A model generated the notes under the pieces. It had not been told where the DNA came from. It worked only from the letters and a program-made list of their open reading frames with translations, and ran no database searches. This document shows, in pieces, positions 55,007-62,833 of a stretch of 62,833 nt of DNA. Both the position numbers and the translations under genes were made by a program. How positions within the stretch are numbered: position 1 is the first letter of the stretch; the number at the start of each line of letters is the position of its first letter. The stretch is from Muribaculaceae bacterium (GTDB taxonomy: Bacteria > Bacteroidota > Bacteroidia > Bacteroidales > Muribaculaceae): the NCBI GenBank assembly GCA_016281825.1, contig JAEEJI010000279.1, positions 1 to 62,833 on the forward strand. Direction: 5' to 3'.

Positions 55007-55666
55007 TTGGGAACACTCATATCACTGATCATAGGTTGCGTGTCGATTGGCATCATTCTGTCGGCTCCGATGGGACCCATCGGAATCCTTACTGTGCAAC
55101 GCACGTTGAACAAGGGGCAGAAGTCCGGGCTCTTCACGGGTCTGGGTGCGGCGGCTAGCGACCTTTTCTATTGTCTGTTGACTGGACTGGGCATCAGTTT
55201 CATCACCGACTTTATTGAAGGCAACATCACGATGCTGCAAATCTTGGGTAGTGTCATCCTGATTGTCTATGCCTCATATATGATTCTGCACAACCCCGCC
55301 AACGACCAGGTGAAGGACACCAACGACAAGGACGACAATACACGTGACGCCATCACGGGTTTCTTGTTTACCCTTTCCAATCCATTAATTTTGTTCTTGG
55401 TTATCCCGTTGTTTGCCCGGTTTGGTTTTCCCAATCCCGAGGTTCATCATTGGTACCACATCATTTTAGGATATCTGTTCATAGCTGGCGGTGCGATGTT
55501 GTGGTGGAGCGGCATCACCTATATTGTACACAAGGTGCGGTCGCGTTTCACCAAGGGCAGTATGTGGACCATCAACCGTATTATGGGCTCATTGTTGCTC
55601 ATCGTCTCGCTCTATGGTCTGGGGACTGGACTGATAGAGTATGTTTCCCACAAGGGAATCCTTTAG
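55007..55666 (+). CDS. LysE/RhtB-family exporter
   Basis: 219 residues from a TTG at 55007; a start at the ATG 54944 (240 residues) cannot be excluded but lies upstream of the -7 box. Six hydrophobic segments are seen. The family signature follows the first: SAPMGPIGILTVQRTLNKG, then GLGAAASDLFYCLLTGLG and the later TLSNPLILFLVIPLFARFG. Members export amino acids and related small molecules; the substrate is unknown. The stop is 13 bases before the next gene, so the two probably share a transcript. Confidence 0.8.
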   Translation: MGTLISLIIGCVSIGIILSAPMGPIGILTVQRTLNKGQKSGLFTGLGAAASDLFYCLLTGLGISFITDFIEGNITMLQILGSVILIVYASYMILHNPANDQVKDTNDKDDNTRDAITGFLFTLSNPLILFLVIPLFARFGFPNPEVHHWYHIILGYLFIAGGAMLWWSGITYIVHKVRSRFTKGSMWTINRIMGSLLLIVSLYGLGTGLIEYVSHKGIL

Positions 55667-55679
55667 CCGCTCTGTCGCC

Positions 55680-56795
55680 ATGAAGAACCTGCTGACTTTC
55701 GTGCTCGTCCTGTCAAGTGTTTTCATCCTGTCGGCCCGGTCACACTATAACACCATCCACAACCATTTTGCATCCTTGACCGCTCGTCTTGACCAGACGT
55801 TGCTTCGTCATGCGCACAGTCGCATCGACGGTGAGCAGCTGGTCTTCTCTAATGGTAATGCCTCTCCTCTGATTGTTTGCGATACTACCCTCGTGCCCGA
55901 CCAGGGCTACCAATACTTGGTCCGAGCTGCATCAATGACCAACCATGCCGGACGCACTTATAGCATCACCGACTTGAAAGGCAAGAAGAGCCGCGTGTCG
56001 ACAACTGCCTGGGGCATCGTGTTTGACTGGCGTGACTCGCTGAACTATCGTCGTGTTGAGCTGTCTTGCGACAACAGCAATCTCTACGATGACTTGACCG
56101 ACAAGCGCCAGATGCATGTGAAGGCCTATCGTTGTCTGGTTGGCAAAGAGTCTCTGTTGGATAGCTGGACTTTGAACCATGGCGTTGACTTGGATGACGG
56201 GTTGAACACGCTATCGGTCGCGGTGAACGATGGTCAGGTTCATGTGTCGGTAGGGAAGAACGAATTGGTGCAAGTGGGTACTCTCATGCTCGACACTGAC
56301 GAGCCTTGCACGACCTTGGCGGGTGTCTATCTGAGCCCCGGCGCTGAAATTGCCATTGAACGAACTGTATTGACCACCGACAGCAACGCCTCCCGCCGCA
56401 TCGCCACCACATGGACGCGCGAGTCGCTTGACCAGCATTTTGCATTAAGCGACGACCCCATCGAAGGTTACTGGCAATACCAGGACCGCGACATGGAGGA
56501 CCGATGGCTGAGGCTCGGCGGCCGTTATACCGTAGCTGTTGTCTCGTCGGACAAGGGCTATGACATTATTTATGTGAGTGGTGCCCAGGTCAATGCCCCG
56601 CAATGGCGCGAAGGCTTGCTCAAGGGGCATATCAGCAAGACGATCTTTGACGGGCACTATGACCTTGAGTGGATTGACGCCACCTTCCAGCCCATCGTGC
56701 AAGATGCATACGCCGCCTTTGAGAACGACGTATTGATGACGCTCAACTTCCCTGTTTATAAAAGCCAGCTTCGCTTGTCAAAAGTGTTGAAGTGA
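55680..56795 (+). CDS. Exported protein of unknown function
   Basis: 371 residues with a signal peptide (MKNLLTFVLVLSSVFILSARS). The body is beta-rich. The first half (about 60-230) resembles a concanavalin-like or LamG-like sandwich by its strand pattern (YLVRAASMTN, RVELSCDNSN, LNTLSVAVNDGQVHVSV). The second half (about 255-371) is a compact beta domain opening with EGYWQYQDRDMEDRWLRLGG, similar in pattern to lipocalin-like domains. I do not recognise a named family. The ATG at 55680 is chosen for the signal peptide; 13 upstream codons are open but unconvincing. Confidence 0.65.
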   Translation: MKNLLTFVLVLSSVFILSARSHYNTIHNHFASLTARLDQTLLRHAHSRIDGEQLVFSNGNASPLIVCDTTLVPDQGYQYLVRAASMTNHAGRTYSITDLKGKKSRVSTTAWGIVFDWRDSLNYRRVELSCDNSNLYDDLTDKRQMHVKAYRCLVGKESLLDSWTLNHGVDLDDGLNTLSVAVNDGQVHVSVGKNELVQVGTLMLDTDEPCTTLAGVYLSPGAEIAIERTVLTTDSNASRRIATTWTRESLDQHFALSDDPIEGYWQYQDRDMEDRWLRLGGRYTVAVVSSDKGYDIIYVSGAQVNAPQWREGLLKGHISKTIFDGHYDLEWIDATFQPIVQDAYAAFENDVLMTLNFPVYKSQLRLSKVLK

Positions 56796-56851
56796 GCAAA
56801 ATATTTTTCTGTAAATTTGCTTGTTGGTGACGAGAATCGCAAAGAAAGCAT

Positions 56852-56859
56852 TAACTTTG
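56852..56859 (+). promoter_or_regulatory. -7 box of the DUF4369 lipoprotein-mutS2 pair
   Basis: TAACTTTG fits TAnnTTTG; a second match, TAAATTTG, lies at 56812-56819. The predicted start near 56864 leaves about 11 bases of leader to the ATG at 56875. Confidence 0.55.
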
Positions 56860-56874
56860 CACGTTTTTCTAGTG

Positions 56875-57510
56875 ATGCGACGCTTTTTTTATAGTTTATT
56901 TTTCATCATTGGCGGGTTGCTGCTTACTTGCTGCCAACACCGCGCCGAGAGAGACGGAGCCTTTGAGGTGACCGTCACGCTGCACAACGGTCGCGTGTTG
57001 ACCGACAGCGCGACGCTGGTCATGATTGACGACGACTATCAACTGCTGCGTGTGCTGGGTGGATCGCGGCTGCAGGACTCGTCTTTTTCCTTTAAGGGTC
57101 ATACTCCGGTGCCGCGCATTGCCTTTGTTGACTTTGTCACCGACTCATTGCCCTACCAGTTCTATTTTATCCTCGAACCGGGAAAATTTGAAATAAATCT
57201 CGAACCAGGCCACTGGCTGATTAAAACTACAAGTCCCAAGAACTTGGCCTTCCTTTCGTTCCTGGACAAATACCAACGTGTTGAGCGTCAGCGCCAGGCA
57301 TTGTGGGAACGCTATCGTAAGATGGCGGCCGACTCGACGCTGACATGGGACAAAGAGCGTGAGGTCGTGCGTTCTGACAGCCTGCTGCAAGACTCGCTAC
57401 AGCGCATCACTGTTGACCGCATAAATCAGGGCGACTTGGTGTCGCTCCTGGTCAAGCAACGACTCTTGCACACCCTCACCCATGAGTCGCTCAATCAGCT
57501 GAAAGAATGA
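56875..57510 (+). CDS. DUF4369-type lipoprotein
   Basis: 211 residues. Lipoprotein signal: MRRFFYSLFFIIGGLLLTCC with the lipobox LLTC. Residues about 30-130 show the DUF4369 pattern (VTVTLHNGRV, DSSFSFKGHTPVPRIAFVDF, FILEPGKFEINLEPG), normally the N-terminal domain of Bacteroidota thiol-disulfide oxidoreductases. Here the thioredoxin domain is missing and a charged helical tail follows. The stop overlaps the mutS2 start by 4 bases (ATGA at 57507-57510), so the two are translationally coupled. A frame open back to 56821 starts before the -7 box and is rejected. Confidence 0.75.
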   Translation: MRRFFYSLFFIIGGLLLTCCQHRAERDGAFEVTVTLHNGRVLTDSATLVMIDDDYQLLRVLGGSRLQDSSFSFKGHTPVPRIAFVDFVTDSLPYQFYFILEPGKFEINLEPGHWLIKTTSPKNLAFLSFLDKYQRVERQRQALWERYRKMAADSTLTWDKEREVVRSDSLLQDSLQRITVDRINQGDLVSLLVKQRLLHTLTHESLNQLKE

Positions 57511-59945
57511 CTCTAGAAGCAAAGATAGGTTTTGACACCGTGCGGCATGAAGTGGAGCGGCGGTGCATAAGTCCGCTGGGCACTAGCTGGTGCGCGGCGA
57601 TGCACTTTTCGTGCGATTATGACGAGGTGACCCGTTGGCTCGAGGAGACCAATGAGTTCCTCTCAATCTTGCAGTCAAAGCGCGAGTTCCCCCTGAACCA
57701 TTTCTTTGACATGCGTGGCACGCTCAAGGCGATCGCTACGCCTGGCAGTTTCATCTCTGCCGAGAATCTGTTTCAGCTGCAGCGTTCGCTCACTACCATT
57801 GGTGAGATTCGCCGTTTCTTTGCCAATCGTGACGGCGAACAAGTGCCCTGCCCTCGCCTTGCTCGCCTGACCGCCACGATGGAGCCATTCCCTGAGATTG
57901 TATCCGAGATTGGTCGTGTATTGGACAAGTTCGGCAATGTGAAGGACAATGCATCGCCCTTGTTGGCAGAACTGCGCTCGACCATTCAGCGCGTGACTGC
58001 GAGTATCAACGGTATCCTGCGTCGTGTCATCACCCAGGGCAAGCAGGACGGTGTGCTCGATAATGACGTGCAACCCAGTGTGCGTGACGGCCGTCTGGTA
58101 ATTCCCGTGTCGCCGATGCACAAACGCAAGGTTCGCGGCATCGTACACGACGAGAGTGCCAGCGGCAAGACGGTTTTTATCGAACCCGAAGAAATTGTTG
58201 AGGCAAACAACCGCATACGCGAGACCGAGGCCGAGATTGCTCGCGAGATTATCCGCATCCTCACCGCCGTGACCGACCTTATCCGTCCGCATGCCGATGA
58301 GCTGGAGGCGACCTATGAGGTGCTGGGTCAGATAGATTTTATCCGAGCCAAAGCATTGCTTGCCAGCGAACTTGACGCGCAGTTGCCCACCATTGAGCGG
58401 CAGCCACACATCGAGTGGTATCATGCCGTTCACCCCGCCTTGTTCTTGTCGTTGCGGGAACAGGGCAAAGAAGTCGTGCCGCTGAATATTGAACTGAACT
58501 CACGCCAGCGCATCTTGGTTATCTCGGGACCCAATGCCGGCGGCAAGAGCGTGTGTCTCAAGACAATGGGTGTGGTACAATATATGATGCAGTGCGGTGT
58601 CTTGCCGCCCCTGTACAGCAACTCGCACATGGGACTGTTCCGCAGCATCTTTATCGACATCGGCGACCAGCAGTCGATTGAGGATGACCTCAGCACCTAC
58701 AGCTCGCACCTGCAGAACATGAAAACCTTCTTGAACCGTGGTGGCAAGGAGACCCTTGTACTCATCGACGAGATGGGCAGTGGCACAGAGCCGCAGATTG
58801 GCGGTGCAATCGCACAGGCTATCCTCGAGCAACTGAACCTGAAGCGGGTGTTCGGCGTGGTGACCACACACTACCAGAACTTGAAACACTTTGCCGAGGA
58901 GACTGACGGCATTGTCAACGGCGCCATGCTTTATGACCGTGGCCGCATGCAACCACTGTTCCAGCTGAGCATCGGCTATCCAGGCAGTTCGTTTGCCATC
59001 GAGATTGCCCGCAAGATTGGTTTGGACCCCTCCGTAATTTCCACGGCGAGCGAGATTGTGGGCAGCGACTACATCAACATGGACAAATACCTGCTAGACT
59101 TGGTGCGCGACCGCAAGTATTGGGAGAGCAAGCGGCATGAGGTGCGTCAAAAGGAGAAGGAGCTGGATGCCTTACTTGAGCAGTACAATGAACGGTTGAA
59201 ACGCATCGGCGACGAGCATCGCCAGATTATCAAGGATGCCAAAGCCGAGGCGCGAGAGATTGTCCAACAAAGCAATGCCCAAGTCGAGCGTACCATCCGC
59301 GAGATTCGGGAGATGCAGGCCGAGCGAGAGAAGACCAAGGAGGTGCGCCGTCAACTTGACGAGTTCAAGCAGCGACTTGAAGGCACTGAGGGCGAGGAGA
59401 GTCAACAGGTGCAGCAACTCAAACCCAAGCACCAGATGCGCCGCAAACCTGTCGCTGCCGCCAAACCACAAAACGACCCCAACCGCCCGTTGCAAGTAGG
59501 CGACCATGTTGTGCTCAAGGGACAGACCACCGTTGGCACCATCATCAGTATAGATGAGAAGTATGCAGTGGTAGCATTTGGTGCACTCAAGACGCGTGTC
59601 GAGACCGATCGTCTGCAACGCAGCAACCGCAAGATGGAACGAGCTCAGACTTCGTCGATGAGTCGGGAGACTACCAATGAGATTCGCGATCGTCAACTAC
59701 ATTTCAAGCCCGAGATTGATGTGCGTGGCATGCGTGGTGACGAGGCATTGCAAGCCATCACCTACTTTATGGACGATGCCATTCAGTTTGAGGCCGCGCG
59801 TGTGCGTATTTTGCATGGCACGGGTACAGGCGCGTTGCGCGAACTGTTGCGGCAATACTTGCGCACAGTGCCTGGCGTAAAAAGTGCCCATGACGAGGAT
59901 GTGCGTTTTGGCGGGGCTGGTATTACCGTCGTCGAGCTTGAATAA
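57507..59945 (+). CDS. mutS2: Endonuclease MutS2
   Basis: 812 residues. The MutS-like lever/clamp region leads to the ATPase, with Walker A ISGPNAGGKSVCLKT near 340 and Walker B LVLIDEMGSGTEPQIGG near 420. A long coiled coil (about 530-630) follows, and the C-terminal Smr nuclease domain (about 730-812) carries DVRGMRGDEAL and RILHGTGTGALR. It lacks the mismatch-recognition domain of MutS. MutS2 suppresses recombination or, in some bacteria, rescues collided ribosomes. It is coupled to the lipoprotein gene upstream. A 7-bp array and tRNA-Ser follow. Confidence 0.95.
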   Translation: MTLEAKIGFDTVRHEVERRCISPLGTSWCAAMHFSCDYDEVTRWLEETNEFLSILQSKREFPLNHFFDMRGTLKAIATPGSFISAENLFQLQRSLTTIGEIRRFFANRDGEQVPCPRLARLTATMEPFPEIVSEIGRVLDKFGNVKDNASPLLAELRSTIQRVTASINGILRRVITQGKQDGVLDNDVQPSVRDGRLVIPVSPMHKRKVRGIVHDESASGKTVFIEPEEIVEANNRIRETEAEIAREIIRILTAVTDLIRPHADELEATYEVLGQIDFIRAKALLASELDAQLPTIERQPHIEWYHAVHPALFLSLREQGKEVVPLNIELNSRQRILVISGPNAGGKSVCLKTMGVVQYMMQCGVLPPLYSNSHMGLFRSIFIDIGDQQSIEDDLSTYSSHLQNMKTFLNRGGKETLVLIDEMGSGTEPQIGGAIAQAILEQLNLKRVFGVVTTHYQNLKHFAEETDGIVNGAMLYDRGRMQPLFQLSIGYPGSSFAIEIARKIGLDPSVISTASEIVGSDYINMDKYLLDLVRDRKYWESKRHEVRQKEKELDALLEQYNERLKRIGDEHRQIIKDAKAEAREIVQQSNAQVERTIREIREMQAEREKTKEVRRQLDEFKQRLEGTEGEESQQVQQLKPKHQMRRKPVAAAKPQNDPNRPLQVGDHVVLKGQTTVGTIISIDEKYAVVAFGALKTRVETDRLQRSNRKMERAQTSSMSRETTNEIRDRQLHFKPEIDVRGMRGDEALQAITYFMDDAIQFEAARVRILHGTGTGALRELLRQYLRTVPGVKSAHDEDVRFGGAGITVVELE

Positions 59946-59973
59946 ATGTTAAAAGTCGCTGCTCCAAAGAAAT

Positions 59974-60001
59974 AATTCTCAATTCTCAATTCTCAATTCT
60001 C
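59974..60001. repeat. 7-bp tandem array, unit AATTCTC
   Basis: Four perfect AATTCTC units, followed by AATTTT, lie 28 bases after mutS2 and 10 bases before the tRNA-Ser -7 box, so they occupy the position where the -33 element would be. Confidence 0.85.
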
Positions 60002-60011
60002 AATTTTGTAT

Positions 60012-60019
60012 TATCTTTG
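60012..60019 (+). promoter_or_regulatory. -7 box of tRNA-Ser
   Basis: TATCTTTG fits TAnnTTTG; the predicted start near 60023 is 24 bases before the tRNA. No TTTG lies at -33; that position falls in the AATTCTC array. Confidence 0.6.
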
Positions 60020-60046
60020 CAGCCGCAAAGTCGCAGAACGACTTTT

Positions 60047-60131
60047 GGAGAGATGGTAGAGTGGTCGATTACACCGGTCTTGAAAACCGGCGTGCTGAGA
60101 GGCACCGGGGGTTCGAATCCCTCTCTCTCCG
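60047..60131 (+). tRNA. tRNA-Ser (anticodon UGA)
   Basis: 85 bases; class II tRNA. The acceptor stem GGAGAGA (60047-60053) pairs with TCTCTCC (60124-60130), and the discriminator is G. The anticodon stem CCGGT/ACCGG holds the loop CTTGAAA with anticodon TGA at 60081-60083. A long variable arm (about 60090-60106) and the T-loop TTCGAAT are present. CCA is not encoded. It reads UCA and, with a modified U34, other UCN codons. Confidence 0.96.
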
Positions 60132-60147
60132 CAAAAGCGAAAAAACT

Positions 60148-60177
60148 GGATGAGCAATTTTGCTCATCCGTTTTTTT
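60148..60177 (+). terminator. Rho-independent terminator of tRNA-Ser
   Basis: GGATGAGCA (60148-60156) pairs with TGCTCATCC (60161-60169) around a 4-base loop, followed by G and seven T residues. Confidence 0.85.
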
Positions 60178-60298
60178 GTTGTGTGAAGTCACCATGCCAA
60201 TCTTGTACCTGCTGAGTAAATTTAGCATCCATATTAATTTGCTTATAATTTCCACATAATTTAAAAGCCAAATTTATGGTGAAAAGGACAAAATGACT

Positions 60299-60306
60299 TA
60301 ACTTTG
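60299..60306 (+). promoter_or_regulatory. -7 box of the AT-rich gene pair
   Basis: TAACTTTG fits TAnnTTTG. The predicted start near 60310 leaves about 6 bases of leader before the ATG at 60316. No clear -33 TTTG is present. Confidence 0.55.
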
Positions 60307-60315
60307 CAGTCTAAA

Positions 60316-61008
60316 ATGAAAAATATGAATACAAACTATTTACTCACAATCTCCCCTAATTCCGACGACACAGCAAGTCTTGTAGGAGTAAAAGGTATAC
60401 ATGAGGATACCGTTTTTACCCATTTGGGTAAATATGAGGGATACAACAATTATGAGACAGATGAAGTGTTAAGAATTGATGTGGGCGAATATGAGGAAAA
60501 GAAATATACGATTACCGAAATAAAACCTTGCTCAGTTTCTCATTGTAGAAATGTAAAAGAGATTGTTATCGGAGCAAATGTGTGTAAAATCACATGGAAT
60601 ATGTATGAATGTATCTCACTCTTAAAAATCAGTGTTGATGCTCAAAATAAAGTATATCACGATATTGATGGTGTTTTATTTAAAGATAAAGAGCTGATAG
60701 CATTCCCTCATGGGAGAATGGGAAAATATGTTGTTCCAGATGGAACGAAGAAATTAGGTAATTGTGCTTTCAAATCATGCAGAATTGAGGAAATTGATTT
60801 GCCTGAATCCTTAGAGGAAATTGGAGTAAACGTTTTCTATGAGTGTAAGTTTTTGTCTGAGATAACTTTACCAGCAGGAATAAAAAAAGTATCAATCAAT
60901 TGTGATAAGAACCTTATGCCTATAAAACAAAAATTCTATCTCGCTGAAGATACTGAACACTCTGACCCTCTCACTATTTCTGAAATTATAAAGATTTTTC
61001 CAGCATGA
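60316..61008 (+). CDS. BspA-like leucine-rich-repeat protein, short cytoplasmic form
   Basis: 230 residues, no signal peptide. Repeats of the LRR_5/BspA kind are visible in the second half: VYHDIDGVLFKDKELIAFPH, then IEEIDLPESLEEIGVNVFY and FLSEITLPAGIKKVS. BspA repeats usually occur in large surface proteins that bind host or other proteins; this one is short and apparently not exported. Base composition is clearly more AT-rich than that of the genes before the tRNA, suggesting recent acquisition. The stop overlaps the next start by 4 bases (ATGA at 61005-61008). Confidence 0.75.
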   Translation: MKNMNTNYLLTISPNSDDTASLVGVKGIHEDTVFTHLGKYEGYNNYETDEVLRIDVGEYEEKKYTITEIKPCSVSHCRNVKEIVIGANVCKITWNMYECISLLKISVDAQNKVYHDIDGVLFKDKELIAFPHGRMGKYVVPDGTKKLGNCAFKSCRIEEIDLPESLEEIGVNVFYECKFLSEITLPAGIKKVSINCDKNLMPIKQKFYLAEDTEHSDPLTISEIIKIFPA

Positions 61009-61928
61009 TAATTGACACAATGAGTAAATACGAAGTAATGGCTTCACTTCGTAAAGAATTTGATGAGGAAATTCTGCCATATTACAATAAGGCTGTTTTA
61101 CATCAATTAGTAAAAACACTAGCACCTAGATGTAAAAGAGAGAAAAAAACGATTACCCTTCCATGGATAGACAAAAAATCTAAGAGTTATAGTCTTTTTA
61201 GAATCCAGGTGCGCGGGGCCATAGAAGGTGTCTCTTCTTTATTTGTGTGCGAATTTAGATGGAAAAATAAAGTATGCTACGGGAATTTCTTTCCAGAAGG
61301 TAATGTTGTGGTTTATCAATCACATTCCCTAGAACGATATGCTCAGAGAGTATTACAGAGGGATGTAACTATACAAGACGTTTTTTATAAGCATATTGTA
61401 AAAAATCAAGAGGCTGCTTACCACATCGTACTCCCAACACCTACACACCCTTTTAGTTATTATCATGGAACAGCGAATGCCTTGTTTTTAGGAGATTACG
61501 ATAGTGAGCATTTAGATGATAATTTTCTATGGTGTAATACCTGTATTTCTTATAATGAAACAAGGTATTCTCAACTTCGTATCACACAATCACTACATTC
61601 AATCCAAGAATTTGTATTAAAGGCTAAACATGATTTAAGCGAGCCTAAAAATGAAAAGCATCTTCAACAGTATAATTTGAAATATGGCAAAGATGATCAA
61701 AAAATGCAAGAACTTATGACATTTTTAGTGCAAAAGTATCTACTTTGGAAATTGCATTTAAGCTATAAATTTGAGATTACCGAGCATTTTAGAAGTGAGG
61801 TTGATGAAAATCTCAGATATATTGAACATCAACTGAGATTATTCAATGTATATCCTCAATCCTTATCACCCTTTAGTAAGAATCATGGTATTGCATGGAA
61901 AGGTGAAATTGATTATCGTGGGCAATAA
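61005..61928 (+). CDS. Protein of unknown function, coupled to the LRR gene
   Basis: 307 residues, soluble, AT-rich codon use. I do not recognise the family. Visible features: a Lys-rich N-terminal region (RCKREKKTITLPWIDKKSK), a segment SHSLERYAQRVL with an H-x3-R-Y-x2-R pattern seen in some Bacteroidota hypothetical proteins, a Tyr/His-rich stretch (HPFSYYHGTANALF), and a helical C-terminus. Start at 61005 overlaps the LRR stop by 4 bases; another ATG lies at 61020. The tight coupling suggests the two products act together; nothing in the sequence fixes how. Confidence 0.6.
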   Translation: MIIDTMSKYEVMASLRKEFDEEILPYYNKAVLHQLVKTLAPRCKREKKTITLPWIDKKSKSYSLFRIQVRGAIEGVSSLFVCEFRWKNKVCYGNFFPEGNVVVYQSHSLERYAQRVLQRDVTIQDVFYKHIVKNQEAAYHIVLPTPTHPFSYYHGTANALFLGDYDSEHLDDNFLWCNTCISYNETRYSQLRITQSLHSIQEFVLKAKHDLSEPKNEKHLQQYNLKYGKDDQKMQELMTFLVQKYLLWKLHLSYKFEITEHFRSEVDENLRYIEHQLRLFNVYPQSLSPFSKNHGIAWKGEIDYRGQ

Positions 61929-61930
61929 TT

Positions 61931-62206
61931 TCAAAGTTTATTATTCACATTGGTAAACCAGACTAGGTTTTTTCCAAGTGGCTGCAGCAGTCTGCGCTTT
62001 GCAGCCAATGTCTGCCCCGTTGTCACAAAGTCATTATAGACTATGATGTTTGGTTCTTTGGGCAACACATTAAGTTCAAAAACCGCATTTACCCGTTGCT
62101 TGGTGTGGCAAAATGCTACATCCTCGTAAAACGGAATCTCCAGCATATCAGTGTCGCCCTTGATTTTGTTTTTTGTGTGCCCTGCGTTGCGCAGTGTATA
62201 GGATAC
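61931..62206 (-). pseudogene. Truncated phosphoribosyltransferase-like fragment
   Basis: The frame is open from after a stop at 62207-62209 to the stop at 61931-61933. It contains a PRPP-loop-like motif IIVYNDFVTTGQTLAAKR and the end KNLVWFTNVNNKL. Only about 90 codons remain, with no good start before Met at 62146, and the text reads as the C-terminus of a longer protein. It may be a remnant of a mobile-element gene. It converges on the unknown gene at 61005-61928 with a 2-base gap. Confidence 0.45.
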
Positions 62207-62491
62207 TCAACCACTTTGACTATTAATATTATTCTCCTCTTCTGCTATAAGAGGTCTATTACAATAGTGTCTTGATTGTCATTTATTCTGCTATGCAATC
62301 TCCATCCTCGGCAGATTGAATGTACACATTTGTTGGGGTGCTGCCGATTTACACGGTTTTCTTTACTATACTTTATTCGGTATGTCTTCGTAGAACTCTT
62401 TGAGGTTCATAACTGAGGCGTAATACTTTCGGCTGAACCATTTGCGCCGCTGGCGCACTTTGGCACGGCCGAGGTCTCTTACATCTCGATA
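62207..62491. other. Gap without a supported gene
   Basis: 285 bases of mixed composition. A minus-strand frame immediately after the stop of the next gene stays open for about 42 codons (62366-62491), with RQRRKWFSRKYYASVMNLKE, in the same frame as that gene. A short TGCGCC/GGCGCA hairpin lies near 62443-62457. Nothing else is recognisable. Confidence 0.3.
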
Positions 62492-62833
62492 TTATTCAAT
62501 GATGAAACTTCTTGGATAAAAGTCGCTGTAAAAACGGCCATCGGTGGCGGTGAACTTCAGCACGCAGTAGTTGGGGTCGGTCACACCGCCGGGGTAGTAT
62601 TGCTCATCGCCCTCGTGCCAGATCATTTCTTTCGAAGCGGCATCAGTCAGCACCTCCATCGTACCTCTGAGCATCATGCCTTTAAATCCTTTGGCATCGC
62701 AAAAATAGATGCTAGCCTTAGGGTTAACCTTGTATTGAGCCACACGTATTGAGAACGTATTGGTCGTAAAGTAGAAGGTTTTGATACCCTCACGCTTGCG
62801 TGGCTTCAACATAGCCTTGGTCCAGGGAAAACC
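62492..62833 (-). CDS. Pyridoxamine 5'-phosphate oxidase-like flavin-binding protein, 5'-truncated
   Basis: 113 codons are visible, and the frame continues to the last base of the window (GFPWTKAMLKPRKREGIKTF), so the N-terminus is missing. The split-barrel pattern TFYFTTNTFSIRVAQYKVNP, KASIYFCDAKGFKGMMLRG and the late CVLKFTATDGRFYSDF match the general-stress-protein-26/PNPOx-like family, which binds FMN, F420 or heme. The exact substrate is unknown. The internal Met at 62812 is not the start because the conserved upstream strand is present. Confidence 0.8.
   Translation of the reverse strand, partial: GFPWTKAMLKPRKREGIKTFYFTTNTFSIRVAQYKVNPKASIYFCDAKGFKGMMLRGTMEVLTDAASKEMIWHEGDEQYYPGGVTDPNYCVLKFTATDGRFYSDFYPRSFIIE

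Noticed and set aside
62207-62365. Possible RNA gene in the last gap
   Set aside because: No tRNA-like fold, terminator or promoter box could be recognised there.

Overview
The window reads as chromosomal DNA of a member of the order Bacteroidales (Bacteroidota). The -7 promoter box TAnnTTTG recurs upstream of genes on both strands, start codons mostly lack Shine-Dalgarno sequences, and the families are typical of the group: DUF349, DUF4301, DUF5686, DUF4369, BspA-like LRR, methylmalonyl-CoA mutase for succinate/propionate fermentation, and the order tig-clpP-clpX-recQ. Base composition is close to even, except for an AT-rich patch after 60.2 kb. Family and genus cannot be fixed from the sequence alone; Muribaculaceae or Prevotellaceae are plausible.

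Layout. 1-5.5 kb: the end of a TPR gene, a 747-base gap with hairpins and a gene remnant, a DUF349 coiled-coil protein and a first recQ. 5.6-10.7 kb: a minus-strand set (DUF4301, thioredoxin, SGNH esterase, AlbA_2 protein, C1 peptidase). 10.8-17 kb: a RelA-type (p)ppGpp synthetase, pyruvate phosphate dikinase, an orphan UmuD-like protein and a CYTH protein. 17.1-24.9 kb: a DUF5686 outer-membrane protein facing a five-gene envelope operon (VanX-like dipeptidase, carboxypeptidase-regulatory-domain protein, PAP2-barrel fusion, outer-membrane barrel, metallophosphoesterase). 25.2-29.3 kb: smpB, a Yip1 protein, a LolC/E permease and a sigma factor / single-TM protein / periplasmic CpxP-like protein triad.

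29.4-38.6 kb is catabolic. One strand carries CoA-transferase, aminotransferase and indolepyruvate oxidoreductase beta and alpha, a likely 2-oxo-acid (aromatic amino acid) fermentation route. The other carries mutA-mutB. 38.6-39.4 kb is a repeat island with a dockerin-tail remnant and an element with terminal inverted repeats. 39.5-48.8 kb is a proteostasis and housekeeping run on the minus strand (tig, clpP, clpX, second recQ, guaB, PpiC/SurA-like foldase). 48.9-54.8 kb is one 1,982-residue helicase-nuclease (DUF4011/DUF3320), possibly a defence protein. 55-60 kb holds a LysE-type exporter, two exported proteins, mutS2 and tRNA-Ser(UGA). The last 2.6 kb is accessory: an AT-rich LRR/unknown gene pair, a truncated phosphoribosyltransferase-like fragment and a cut-off pyridoxamine-phosphate-oxidase-like gene.

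The most striking pattern not explained by genes is a set of short tandem arrays in intergenic gaps. Almost all have a period of exactly 7 bp, but each locus uses a different 7-mer, and several abut stop codons, start codons or a promoter. The second pattern is that several -7 boxes lie so close to start codons that the mRNAs should be leaderless or nearly so.
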